From Macrothele yani (Eukaryota > Arthropoda > Arachnida > Araneae > Macrothelidae), in the NCBI GenBank assembly GCA_039090855.1, contig CM077024.1, forward strand, positions 69,194,594-69,258,593: a stretch of 64,000 nucleotides of DNA, given 5' to 3'. Every line of letters begins with the position of its first letter. The first letter of the stretch is position 1. Below are positions 1-9,046 of the stretch, one piece after another. The translations under genes and the position numbers were made by a program. Below the pieces are notes generated by a model. The model did not search any database. It was given only the letters and a program-made list of their open reading frames with translations, and was not told the origin of the DNA.

Positions 1-1
1 G

Positions 2-1192
2 CTTATATTCCTTTGGATCTATTGTAGGAATCATGTACACACCTGCCTTATTTAGTGGATTTTTATTGTAACCACTATTTGTCAGTAATTTAGAATTATC
101 AGTAACTATTTCAGCAATTTCAATATTGTAATCCTGGCATTCTTTTCTTATAATATTGCTTAGTGGAAGTAAATACGGGATACTTCCGTAAAATAACGAA
201 TTTCATTTTGTTAATCCATTGTTGTGCTTCGGTATACCAGCTCTTCTTATTTTGTGATATAATGAATCTATCAAGCCAACAGGATATCCAAAACGTTTAG
301 CAGTGTCTTTAATCCATTTTATTTCCTCTATAAGTGCAATTTTAGTTGATGAATGTGTTATAGCTCTATTTATGAATGATCTTAACGCTGAAATTTTATA
401 TCTCCATGGGTGACAGGATTCTTTGGGAATTATAGCAGGAATGTAAGTAGGTTTTCGATATACACTGAATTCAATTTTATTTTGAAGCTTAAATAAAGAA
501 ATGTCAAGAAAGTTAAGTTTGTTGTCAATTTCTTTTTCATACGTTACTTGAATAGTTGTGTACATACTATTGAAGCTGTTTGTGAAGATCTCCATATCAT
601 TTTCCGAGTGCGGCCAGAAGATCAATACATCATCAACATATCGTAAATATAGTATAGGTAAGTTACTACTAGATCTGTTGTTGAATATTTTATTTTCTAT
701 GTCTCGCATAATAACCTCGGCACGCAAACCAGATATTGGTGATCCCATTGGTGTGCCATATAATTGTTTATAAATTGTATCATTGTAAGTGAAGTAATTA
801 TTTTCAGTTATGAGCTTGAGTGCACATACAATGCTTTCAATTTTCGAAAATTCGATCTTTTCTTCTACTAATCTTTCTTCAATTAGTTTAATAGCATCCG
901 TTGTGGGAGTGTTTGGGTACAATGAGATGACATCCATACTATACATCAAGTATTCGGCACCGTCAATAGCTTTGATCTTGTCGATTACTTCGGTTGAATT
1001 CTTCACTGTATATTTATGATTGCAATAATATACTTTCAAGTGGTTATAAAGACCTTTTTCTAATCTGATTGTTGGGGCTTTATTTTTGTTAACAATGGGT
1101 CTAATTGGCCTATCACACTTGTGGGATAGGCCAATTAGATAGTAAAATCTTAACTTCCCACAATAAACATAATCAAATTTTGTGGTCTGAAG
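2..1192 (-). pseudogene. Penelope-like element: reverse transcriptase plus start of GIY-YIG domain
   Basis: PLE polyproteins copy RNA and nick target DNA with a C-terminal GIY-YIG endonuclease. On the minus strand one frame stays open from the TAG at 1193-1195 to the window edge except for a TGA at 203-205. It shows an RPIV block (~1100), palm motif A (MDVISLYPNT), motif B (GTPMGSPIS), motif C YVDD (~629-640), then LNFLDISLF and YRKPTYIP, the usual PLE order. After the TGA the same frame reads YLLPLSNIIRKE and finally AGVYMIPT, the start of GIY-YIG, which leaves the window. There is no ATG; the N-terminus is missing or separated by an intron or decay. One stop in about 400 codons suggests a fairly young copy. 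Confidence 0.88.
1100..1139. repeat. 15-bp perfect palindrome inside the PLE frame
   Basis: Arms 1100-1114 and 1125-1139 are exact reverse complements around a 10-nt loop. The palindrome lies in coding sequence upstream of the RPIV block, so it may reflect local inversion or duplication, or a coincidence of codons. Confidence 0.75.
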
Positions 1193-1195
1193 CTA

Positions 1196-1520
1196 CTGTA
1201 TAACAACTGAGAAAACCCAAAGCTCCAATTGCAATACGTCTACTCCGAAAGATATCCCATATCCGTGGAAATATCTAATACAACAAGAAAATGATATGAA
1301 ATGTAACACCAAAAAGGAAAATAAAAGAAATAACATATACTTACGAAATAAGAACAGCGACAGCTATTCCGGAATTAACCCAATAGATGGCGTGGATGTG
1401 ACTCACACGTGAATACACGTATATGTAACGATGACGGAAGAATTCGACGTGGAACAACTGTAGCGGAGGTGATGCCGAGGTGACCTAGATATATAACAAC
1501 TTTGAACATTGATCCAGGAT
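1196..1520. other. PLE upstream region, no clear gene
   Basis: Upstream (minus-strand sense) of the PLE frame. I could not assign it. It may be decayed 5' PLE sequence or an intron. Confidence 0.3.
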
Positions 1521-1579
1521 GCATACCGTTGATAATGACCGAAAGTCAGTCGTGCCGAAACATGTCCGGTGGTTTATGC
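1521..1579 (+). ncRNA. Hammerhead-ribozyme-like fold next to a PLE
   Basis: Order of parts on the plus strand: GCATA and CCG (stem I, 5' side), TTGATAA (core CUGANGA with two changes), an imperfect stem II region, GAAAC (1557-1561), a 2-nt loop, GTC (1564-1566), then CGGT and TATGC closing stem I. GAAAC/GTC forms the short stem III seen in PLE hammerheads. Hammerhead motifs in PLE terminal repeats are established. The core substitutions suggest this copy is inactive, and its orientation is opposite to the RT frame, as in inverted PLE terminal repeats. Confidence 0.45.
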
Positions 1580-2150
1580 GGAGTCGTGTGCGTGTTGCAG
1601 AGATTGTCTGGCATTGTTCAATAATTGACGAAATTTTATTTAAGGTCTGTTTGGTTTGTCATTGATTATGTCCATTCCTTCTTTTAAAGATTGACGACAC
1701 CTATTGATGGTAAAGGTTTTTAATTGCATTGTATATAATTCTTTCACACTCTCTTTGTATGATATCCATAGTCGTGTTTTATTTGAGTTTAAACCCTGGT
1801 CGCAAATTTCAATTGGGCCTATTTGCAATACGATGATTCTATGTGGTAACACGCTAGATAAACATTTTATTTCAAGATACAGGATGAAGCTTACTAATTT
1901 GGAATACCGATACAAGGTGAGTCCTTGATGATATAATAATTGAAACTTGTAGTAATATTCCTAGTCATATATGATATATAAATGCCAAGATGATTTTGCT
2001 GCAAATATGCACACAACGCATAGAACGTATATAACGTGTGAAACAGTAGTGCGTATAGTATATAGCTATTATTCTATTATATAATACCACGTATTTTTAT
2101 TTTTGGTTATTTTTGCTAACCAAAATCAATTATTTCAGGGGAATAGGTTT
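1580..2150. other. Unassigned AT-rich stretch
   Basis: A 91-codon minus-strand frame (1640-1915) could be PLE N-terminal remnant but shows no motif I trust. Nothing else seen. Confidence 0.3.
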
Positions 2151-2289
2151 GTAAAGCTAAATGGCAGAGCACCAGGAGAAGATGGCACAACTGCTGAGAT
2201 GTTTTATGGTGATGACTGTAATTGACTGGCTAAATAAAATTCGGCAGTTGTTCTTGGAGTTAGGAATGATCCTTCAGGATTGGAGGATG

Positions 2290-2398
2290 CTATTATTGTA
2301 AAATGTGGTCTGACTGAATGAAAAAAATATCTTCGGAAGTAGTAACCCTATACTAGTGATATTTCTTACATTCAGTCAGACCACATTCACAATAATAG
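2290..2398. mobile_element. Fold-back MITE-like insertion
   Basis: Arms of about 40 bp (2290-2330 and 2359-2398) are near-perfect inverted repeats that begin CTATTATTGT and contain GTGGTCTGACTGAATG. The insertion interrupts the LINE frame between the WRM-AIIVK and INLLSMPGK blocks. A third partial copy of the arm follows at 2421-2453. Confidence 0.7.
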
Positions 2399-2420
2399 AA
2401 AAAATGCATTTACATAATAG

Positions 2421-2453
2421 GAAATATAAGGGAAAATGTGGTCTGATTGAATG
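2421..2453 (+). repeat. Third partial copy of the fold-back arm
   Basis: GAAAATGTGGTCTGATTGAA repeats the left arm of the 2290-2398 fold-back in the same orientation, just before LINE coding resumes. Confidence 0.65.
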
Positions 2454-3405
2454 CAAGAAACATCAACCTGCTGAGTATGCCGGGAAAAGTGTTGGGAAAG
2501 GTCATTATCTATAAGGTACGAGGTCTTGTATCAGAGAAAGTGTGAAGTGTAAAAAGTGGTTTTATGCTTGGTAAGGATTGCACTAACCAAATTTTTGCAA
2601 TACCAATGATGTTCGAAAACTGTCTGCCTGTTAGTAATATTTTTTTCTGCATTCATAGATTTAGAGAAAGCTTACGACGGAGTAAACAAGATACTTATAT
2701 GAAGATCTTGAATAAATATGCTATAACTGGGAATCTTCTTAGTATAGGATGAATGCTATGTACTCTGGCTGTAGAGCACGCGTCCAAATAAATGGTGTTT
2801 TATTGAAATGGTTCTCTATTGGTGCAGGATTAAGTCAAGGTTGGGTATCACCGTGGCTGTTTAATATTATTATGGATGCGTGCATGCTTGATGCCAAAAA
2901 AGATAATACTGGCTTATATCTTGGTAATATCCGTGTGCGTGCATATTGCTGCATGCTGATGATGCAGACCTGTTGGCAGAGAGCAAAAGTAAGCTGCAGG
3001 GTATGGTTTCGGGGATGTACAAACTTTTCATGTAATTCGAACTGAGTGTAAATAAGGAAAAAACCAAAGTGATGGTTTTGCGCGAGGAACGTTTAGTACT
3101 GAATGCAAAATCAGTTTGAATGGCGCAGGGATAGACCAGGTAAATGAATTTGTATAATTTAGAAAAATGTTTGACAAAGAAAATGAATTAGATGGTGAAA
3201 TTAGTAGGCGAGTGAGCTCATCGTGGAAAGTCATAGCTGCTTTAGAAGCATTTCACAGAAATGCCGGTTTCTCAAAAAATTTCTAAATGGCTGTGTATGA
3301 AAGTGCAATTACTTCTGCTCTGATGTACCGCAGGGAATTCTGGGTGCTGCAGAAGAGATATGGGCGTCCATGGTGTGCTGGAGAGATACGTTACTCGCGA
3401 AGAGG

Positions 3406-3419
3406 GGGGGGGGGGGGGC
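3406..3419 (+). repeat. Poly-G run
   Basis: A run of about 13 G in the decayed LINE. Confidence 0.9.
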
Positions 3420-3875
3420 AAGACACGTTCTGATTGTATGAGGAACAAAGATGTGTTGCAGATGTTTATGATGAAGAAAAGTGTCGTTAGTAAGGTGGTG
3501 ACAAATATTCTTAGGCGGTTTTACCATGCTGAAAGAATGAGTAGTCAGATGCTTACTAAGATAATTTACTCAACCTAAGAGACAGAAAAGAAATGTGGGA
3601 AAGGCATAGGTAATCATGGGAGAACCAGTGTTAGGAATGTCTTTGTGACAGAGATAAAGATAATGAACATGAAGTGCAAAAAGTCTTGTATGAGATGAAT
3701 GATGCATGTCAGTGAAGCTCGAGTTGCGTGCCGAGATCGCTGTAAATAGAGACGTTTGATGCATCAACATAAGCAAAACCTAGTTCTATTAGTTTTAACC
3801 TTTGTTCTGGTAGATGAGCTTTCTTTGAGGAGATAACATCTGAATCTCAGATAACCGCTTAGTGAAAATTATATA

Positions 3876-5303
3876 CACTGGCGGAAAGTGAAAAAACACC
3901 ATAAAGGAGACGCCTGATACCAACGAAATTTGTACAGCATAATAACGGAATACAGAAGATAACGTGATCAAAACATTATGGCAAAATACTGCTGTATTCG
4001 CTGGTAAACTGAAAAATAACATTTCCATGTAACATGGTTAGTACGAGGTTGAACCGCCATGAACTGCGTCACACTGTGCAATACTGGCATGGTGTCTGTC
4101 GTACGGATGTTGGATGTAAGTTTGAGGTATTGTGTTCCAAGCATTCTCAACCTGGGCGCGTAAATCGGGGATGGTCGTGGCTGGCCGTGGAGACCGGATA
4201 AGTCGTTGTCCCATGAAATCCCACACGTACTGAATGGGGGACAAATCCGGTGAACGTGCAGGCCATGGAAATTGTCTCACACCCTGAAGTGCATGTTGTG
4301 TTGCACGTGCCGTGTGTGGGCGTGCGTTATCTTGCTGGAAAACACCACGATGGACCGACCTTACAAATGGCACAACAACGGGCTGAATAATGCTGTTGAT
4401 GTAGGAGGTGCTGTTAAGCGTACGCGGTACAAACACTAGTTGTGTACGGGAGTGATAGCTGATCGCTCCCCACACCACGAGACCAGGTGTAGGCCCTGTG
4501 TGTCGCTGGCGGATGCAAGAAGGGTGGAGACGCTCCCCTGTGCGTCTGCGAACACGCACACTGCCATCGAAGGCTCCCAAGCAGAATCTGCTTTCATCGC
4601 TGAACACGACAGATCGCCATTACGTTCTCCAGTGCAGACGATGGCGACACCACTGCAGCCGTTCCTGACGGTGGGCTGGAGTCAGAGGTACACATGCCAG
4701 AGGCACACATGCACGTAGTCCTGCATCCAGTATACGGTTGCGGATTGTTCGCACAGTCACCTCAGGTGCAACGGCAGCTCGGATTTGCGTCGCAGTGGAT
4801 GTTCTGCTTGACAACGCCGCTCTTCTTATGCGTCGATCGGTCGGCTCATCAGTCCGTCGGAGACTTCCGGTTCCACGTCTTCTCGTGTGGGAATGTTCCT
4901 CGGACCATCTACACCACCATCGTACCACCACCGATACTTCCCGTAAAATTCGCTGCGCAATACGACGATACGACCACCCGGCCTCGCGGAGTCCGACTAG
5001 ACGACCTCGCTCAAAGTCCGATAACTACTGAAATCCTACACGTCTTCCATGTCCAGGCATTGCAGCTTCTTCAGGGTCTTCGCATGTGTACGTACGCCAA
5101 CGACTGATTAAATTCACTTTGCCGTACTCCTTAAATACCACCGACGATAATTTGCATATTATGCCGTGCTGTGGCGTAAGCGCTCACCCGTTGGTCCCGG
5201 AATTAACATCACACCTACGTAAACTCGACCCCATTAACATTTGTAAATTTCATGATCGTCCGCCAATTCCTTCTTGGTGTTCTTTTTTCACATTCCGCCA
5301 GTG
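3876..5303 (-). mobile_element. Tc1-like DNA transposon, 1428 bp
   Basis: Both ends are present. Terminal repeats start CACTGGCGGAAAGTGAAAAA (left) and, reversed, CACTGGCGGAATGTGAAAAA (right). TA lies directly outside each end (3874-3875, 5304-5305), the target duplication of the IS630-Tc1-mariner superfamily. The single transposase frame fills the minus strand. Confidence 0.92.
4038..5060 (-). pseudogene. Tc1-like transposase, two nonsense codons
   Basis: The DDE transposase cuts at the terminal repeats and pastes at TA. Starting at the ATG at 5058-5060, the frame is 341 codons including the stop, the same length as the sister element at 6541. The N-terminal helix-turn-helix region carries LSDFERGRLVGLREAGWSY. 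Catalytic region: FSDESRF (D at codon 155) and FQQDNARPH (D at 244), but LSPIQYVWD has Q where E is expected (277). Stops are TAG at codon 12 and TAA at codon 147 (4620-4622), the latter within WRT-stop-WRS, where the sister copy has E. No frameshift was needed. The nonsense codons and loss of the third acidic residue make it inactive. Confidence 0.9.
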
Positions 5304-5727
5304 TATGCTTGTAAAACGTAGATTGTAATGAACAGGGATAATCAAAGTTTTTGCTGCTTTTGAAACAGAACATAAGACATAAAGTAAATACGCATGATCA
5401 AAATTTTCGCAGGTTTCTATACTAAACACAAAATATTTACGTAAGAAGACAATAATAAACAGCGTATTGGAAAACGCATACCACAAAGTCTGTGTGTATG
5501 TCTCATAATGAACTTAATGCAGGCGAATCTTCATATACAGGTCTATTCAAAATGATTGTTGGGATTTCACTACTTGTTTATGTGTAGTGCATTCAATATA
5601 CAACAATTATAGCCATATTGGTGGATAGCGAAACCTTTAAAGATTTTGTTTCGAACCTCTCGCATTTCATTTGCTTTCGGATGCGCCCGCCAGATGGCGT
5701 TTGACAGTCAGAAGAACGCCTCGCCAG

Positions 5728-5809
5728 CCAGTATTATAAGTGTTTGCGAGATGGCGTCTGAGGGAAAAGAGCCAGTATTTTAAATGTTTGAGAGATGGTG
5801 TCTGAGGGA
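5728..5809 (+). repeat. Tandem duplication of 38 bp near the transposase start
   Basis: Units 5728-5765 and 5772-5809 each begin CCAGTATT and end GATGG.GTCTGAGGGA, 44 bp apart. They differ at a few positions. Confidence 0.75.
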
Positions 5810-6218
5810 ATTGATTGATACTCTTTGGGTCCTTGAATTTCATCAAAGTCAGTTCGTTTCCATTGTCCAGCGGCACTTCCTCGTGAACTTCAGGAAGGAT
5901 TCACCTTCCGACATTTCCATTCGTAAGTGGTACGCACAATTTAAGGAGGCATTTTTAAACCAGCACTTACCGCAGTGATAGATCGGACGGGAACCAGCGA
6001 TGATCAGAAGTTTCTGTCCTGGCCGCCTCGTTACCGAGACTTAACGCCATGTGATTTTTTTCTTAAGTCTACGTTCTATACCCGCAAATATCAAGGAAAT
6101 AAAAATACGTATCACCAACGCAATTCAAACCATCAACGTTGGGATGCTGCAAGGAAAGAGATGGACCCGTGCAGATGAGTGCAAAGTTACAAAGGACGTT
6201 CATATTGAGCATTTGTAA
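5784..6218 (+). pseudogene. Mariner-like transposase with catalytic core deleted
   Basis: The N-terminus is a helix-turn-helix of the DUF4817 type common in arthropod transposases (VLEFHQSQFVSIVQRHF, then PSDISIRKWYAQFKE). The frame then jumps directly to the C-terminal block WPPRYRDLTPCDFFL and ends VTKDVHIEHL-TAA (6216-6218). The segment carrying the first two catalytic aspartates is absent, giving an internal deletion of several hundred bases. Stops and shifts occur in the C-terminal part. Confidence 0.8.
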
Positions 6219-6349
6219 GCTGCAGAATAAAACTTGGTGACTTTACTTCCACAATTTATAAGATTTCATGTTTCTATCCCAAGTCTAGTACGTGCAGCGA
6301 TTTTTTAAAACCCCGACAAACATTTTGAATAGCCCTGAATATACAAGGG

Positions 6350-6384
6350 GTGTGTGTGCGTGTGTGTGTGTGGGGTGGGGGGGA
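6350..6384 (+). repeat. GT/G-rich simple repeat
   Basis: GTGTGTGTGCGTGTGTGT followed by a G-rich tract. Confidence 0.9.
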
Positions 6385-6540
6385 CACATCGCAGATATTT
6401 AAATAACTAGGTTATAGCTCGTCCTAGGACCGCTTTTTTTAAAGCTTTAACCCTTTAACAACCATGATCCGAAAATCTTGTATCACTCTGAATACCATAA
6501 ACGCCCGAATTTTTCTGTTGGTTAACTTATTTGTTTAATA

Positions 6541-7964
6541 CACTGAAGGAAAAAAATCCCAACACCACGAAAAAATAGTTTTAGAGGAATGAAATGGCGG
6601 CAATACATTTGTATAGGTAACATATTTAATCGATTAAGGTTTCAAGATCACAGCTTAATGTAAGCGCGAGAAGAGCCACTTTAAATATGAAATGCTGGTA
6701 CATTAATAACCGGCATAACCGCCAGAATGTTGAATGCAAGCACGCAAACGTTGATGCATTGTGTCGTACAGGTGCTGGATGTCAGTTTGTGGGATGGAGT
6801 TCCATGCCTGTTGCACTTGGTCGGTCAATACAGGGACGGTTAATGCTGGTTGGGGTGACGCTGGAGTTGTCGTCTAATGATGTCCCACACGTGCTCGATT
6901 GGTGAAAGATATGGTGATCTAGCAGGCCACGGCAACATGTCAACACTCCGTAGAGCATGTTGGGTTACAACAGCGGTATGCGGGCAAGCGTTATCCTGTT
7001 GGAAAACACCCCCTGGAATGCTGTTCATGAATGGCAGCACAACAGGTTGAATCACCAGATCGACGTACAACTGTGCCGTCAGGGTGAGTGGGATAACCAC
7101 GAGAGTGCTCCTGCTGTCATAGGAAATTGCTTCCCAGACCATAACTCCAGGTGTAGGTCCAGTGTGTCTCGGCCGCAGACAGGTTGGTTGCAGGCGCTCA
7201 CCTGGCCTCTTTCTAACCAACACACGGCCATCACTGGCACCCAGGCAGAACCGGCTTTCATCAGAAAACACAACAGATCTCCACTCCGTCCTCCAATGAG
7301 CTCTAGCTTGACACCACTGATGTCGCAAACGACAGTGGTTTGGAGTAAGTGAAATGCACGCTACAGGGCGTCTGGCTCGGAGCTGTCCTTCAAGTAACAG
7401 ATTTGTAACAGTTCGTTGTGTCACTGTGGTGGCAACTGCTGCTCGAATTGCTGCCGCAGACGCGGTACGATGCGCCACGGCCATACGCCGTACACGGCAG
7501 TCTTTCCTCTCAGTAGTGCCACGTGGCCAGCCGGAACCCGGTCTTCTTGAGGCAGTACCTTCCCTTGACCACCGCTGCGAACAATTATGCACAGTGGCTA
7601 CATTCCTGCCAAGTCGTTCTGCAATATTTTGGAACGAAAATCCACCTTCTCGTAGCCCTAATATACGACCTCGTTCAAACTCCGTGAGCTGTTGATAATG
7701 GCTTCTTCGTCTTCTTAAAGGCATTCTTGACTAACATCAACACACTACGTCGAATCTCAACGATAACTAACGCTCACGAACGTTACAGCGCGTATTTACA
7801 GCAAACCTGCTTTGCATGTTCCGAGGGGCGCTACTAGCGCCACAAGTATGTGCCGAGCGCGAAATTTGCATAGACGTCATCTTACAGATGTACTCTCATC
7901 GCCTACCAACTGTCGTTTATCTAACACAACCCCTTCTTGGTGATGGGATTTTTTTCCGTCAGTG
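6541..7964 (-). mobile_element. Tc1-like DNA transposon, 1424 bp, nested in the piggyBac-like MITE
   Basis: Terminal repeats CACTGAAGGAAAAAAATCCC (left) and, reversed, CACTGACGGAAAAAAATCCC (right), flanked by TA at 6539-6540 and 7965-7966. It is a relative of the 3876 element: same layout and transposase length, with different termini. Confidence 0.93.
6703..7724 (-). pseudogene. Tc1-like transposase, one frameshift from complete
   Basis: ATG at 7722-7724 begins MPLRRRRSHYQQL. A helix-turn-helix region (residues ~15-60, EFERGRILGLREGGFSFQNI) is followed by FSDESRF (D155), FQQDNACPH (D244) and LSPIEHVWD (E277): all three catalytic acids are present, with 32 residues between the last two by my count. 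The frame ends early at 6840 because one base is missing near 6855. In the next frame the expected tail continues (VPVLTDQVQQAWNSIPQ) to GGYAGY and TAA at 6703-6705. Counting the lost base gives 340 residues, exactly the length of the 3876 sister. This is the least damaged DDE transposase in the window. Confidence 0.9.
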
Positions 7965-8253
7965 TAACAACAATATTGACTGAGGGTGACTTCTGCTGGT
8001 CCCTCATAGGTCGAAAAAATTTGAAGAACAAGCAAGTGTAGGAAATCTGACACACTCTAGACAGACGTTTCGGATGGCTATGGCCGGGCGTTCTAGGCGT
8101 TATGGTCGTTAAAGGGTTAAATAAATATTCATATATAGGGGATGTTGCCTCTCCTATAACGGAGTGAAATTTTTAATTGAAGCATATTGAAAACAAACGG
8201 AATAGACGCCGGCTTTCTGTAAGGAAATGTAAAATGTTTTTTGTTTAACAATT

Positions 8254-8677
8254 GTAGGTTAGAGCGCTTAGGTAGATCGATATTTTGCAAAATGTGTAAT
8301 ATAATCAGCACTAAACTCGGAAAGTTGTTTTGGCGTAAACTTACGTTAATAACTTTTACTTTGATTTTTCGTTTTAAATGGCTTTTTCTCCGGCACACTT
8401 GTTATCCCATTCACGGCTTGTTTTATACTGTTTTATTAGACGGTTAGTTTGAGACTTCATACCGAAGCTTTTTCTACAAAATAATGCGACATCTCGTATT
8501 ACAAACTGGAACTATCTAAATTCTCGACAATGTGCTATTCGGACAACATCTGCTTTTAGATGCAATTTTGCTCACTTTGAGATCTCAAGAGTTCAGTTTT
8601 TGTTATAGGTTGGAGCGTTTAGATAGATCGATATTTTGTAAAATGTATAATATAATCAGCACTAAACTCGGAAAGTT
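8254..8677 (+). repeat. Pair of ~73-bp direct repeats
   Basis: Copies at 8254-8326 and 8606-8677 share TAGATCGATATTTTG and AATCAGCACTAAACTCGG with few differences. The 280 bp between them are unrelated. Origin unknown; they could be LTR-like remnants or old satellite units. Confidence 0.75.
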
Positions 8678-8848
8678 AATGAAATTAAAAAGTAAAAAAT
8701 AATTAAAGCGTGCAAATTAATATTTGAATTGCGCTAAATTAAATTAATGTACAAATGCAACTTGCCGTGGTATTAAAAATTCAATTCGAATTTATAGATC
8801 GGATGCATAGAACTGGAGTCATTGATAACCCAATGTTTTAAAATTAGC

Positions 8849-8881
8849 ACGCGATCACTTGACATCTAAAAGTGATCGCGT
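8849..8881. repeat. 12-bp perfect palindrome
   Basis: Arms ACGCGATCACTT and AAGTGATCGCGT are separated by 9 nt. The hairpin stands alone in AT-rich DNA with no coding context. Confidence 0.8.
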
Positions 8882-8991
8882 ACTATTATATAGCAGGCAG
8901 TCTCTTTAACACCTCGAGAGCACACACGAATTGATTGATACGTGACAGCGCAACAACGCAGACGTTGCTGTGACGTCAAGAGTTCCAGACA

Positions 8992-9046
8992 GGGAGAGAG
9001 AATGACAGAGAGAGAAAGAGAGACAGATATATATATCTGTGTGTTT
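8992..9046 (+). repeat. GA/TA simple repeat
   Basis: Runs of GAGAGA and ATATAT. Confidence 0.85.

Larger units (their letters stand above)
2150..3760 (+). pseudogene. Decayed non-LTR retrotransposon reverse transcriptase
   Basis: Pieces of a LINE RT appear in order across all three plus frames. They are: INLLSMPGKVLGKVIIYKV (~2461-2517), a GKDCTNQIFA block, GLSQGWVSPWLFNIIMDAC (motif B, normally RQGC.MSPWLFN), a motif C region reading LLHADDADL in one frame (~2950, degenerate), ENELDGEISRRVSSSWK, VYESAITSALMYRREFWVL, then KTRSDCMRNKDVLQMF and a final VLYEM segment. This is the common arthropod RT type with a thumb region ending near 3700. Stops and frameshifts are everywhere, so it is a fossil. 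It is split by a fold-back insertion near 2290. Confidence 0.8.
5538..6337 (+). mobile_element. Internally deleted mariner-like element
   Basis: Imperfect inverted ends: CAGGTCTATTCAAAATGATT on the left (5538) and, reversed, CAGGGCTATTCAAAATGTTT on the right (to 6337). At about 800 bp it is far shorter than a complete element. The exact ends and TA duplication are less clean than in neighbouring elements. Confidence 0.75.
6451..8116. mobile_element. PiggyBac-like MITE interrupted by a Tc1-like element
   Basis: Left end TTAA-CCCTTTAACAACCAT (TTAA at 6447-6450) and right end ATGGTCGTTAAAGGG-TTAA (TTAA at 8117-8120). The ends form an inverted repeat of about 15 bp starting CCC, and TTAA target duplication is diagnostic of piggyBac. 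Without the nested element (6541-7964) only about 240 bp remain and nothing is coding, so it is non-autonomous. Confidence 0.72.

Noticed and set aside
1640..1915. 91-codon minus frame as PLE N-terminus
   Set aside because: Position is plausible but I cannot align it to any PLE motif.
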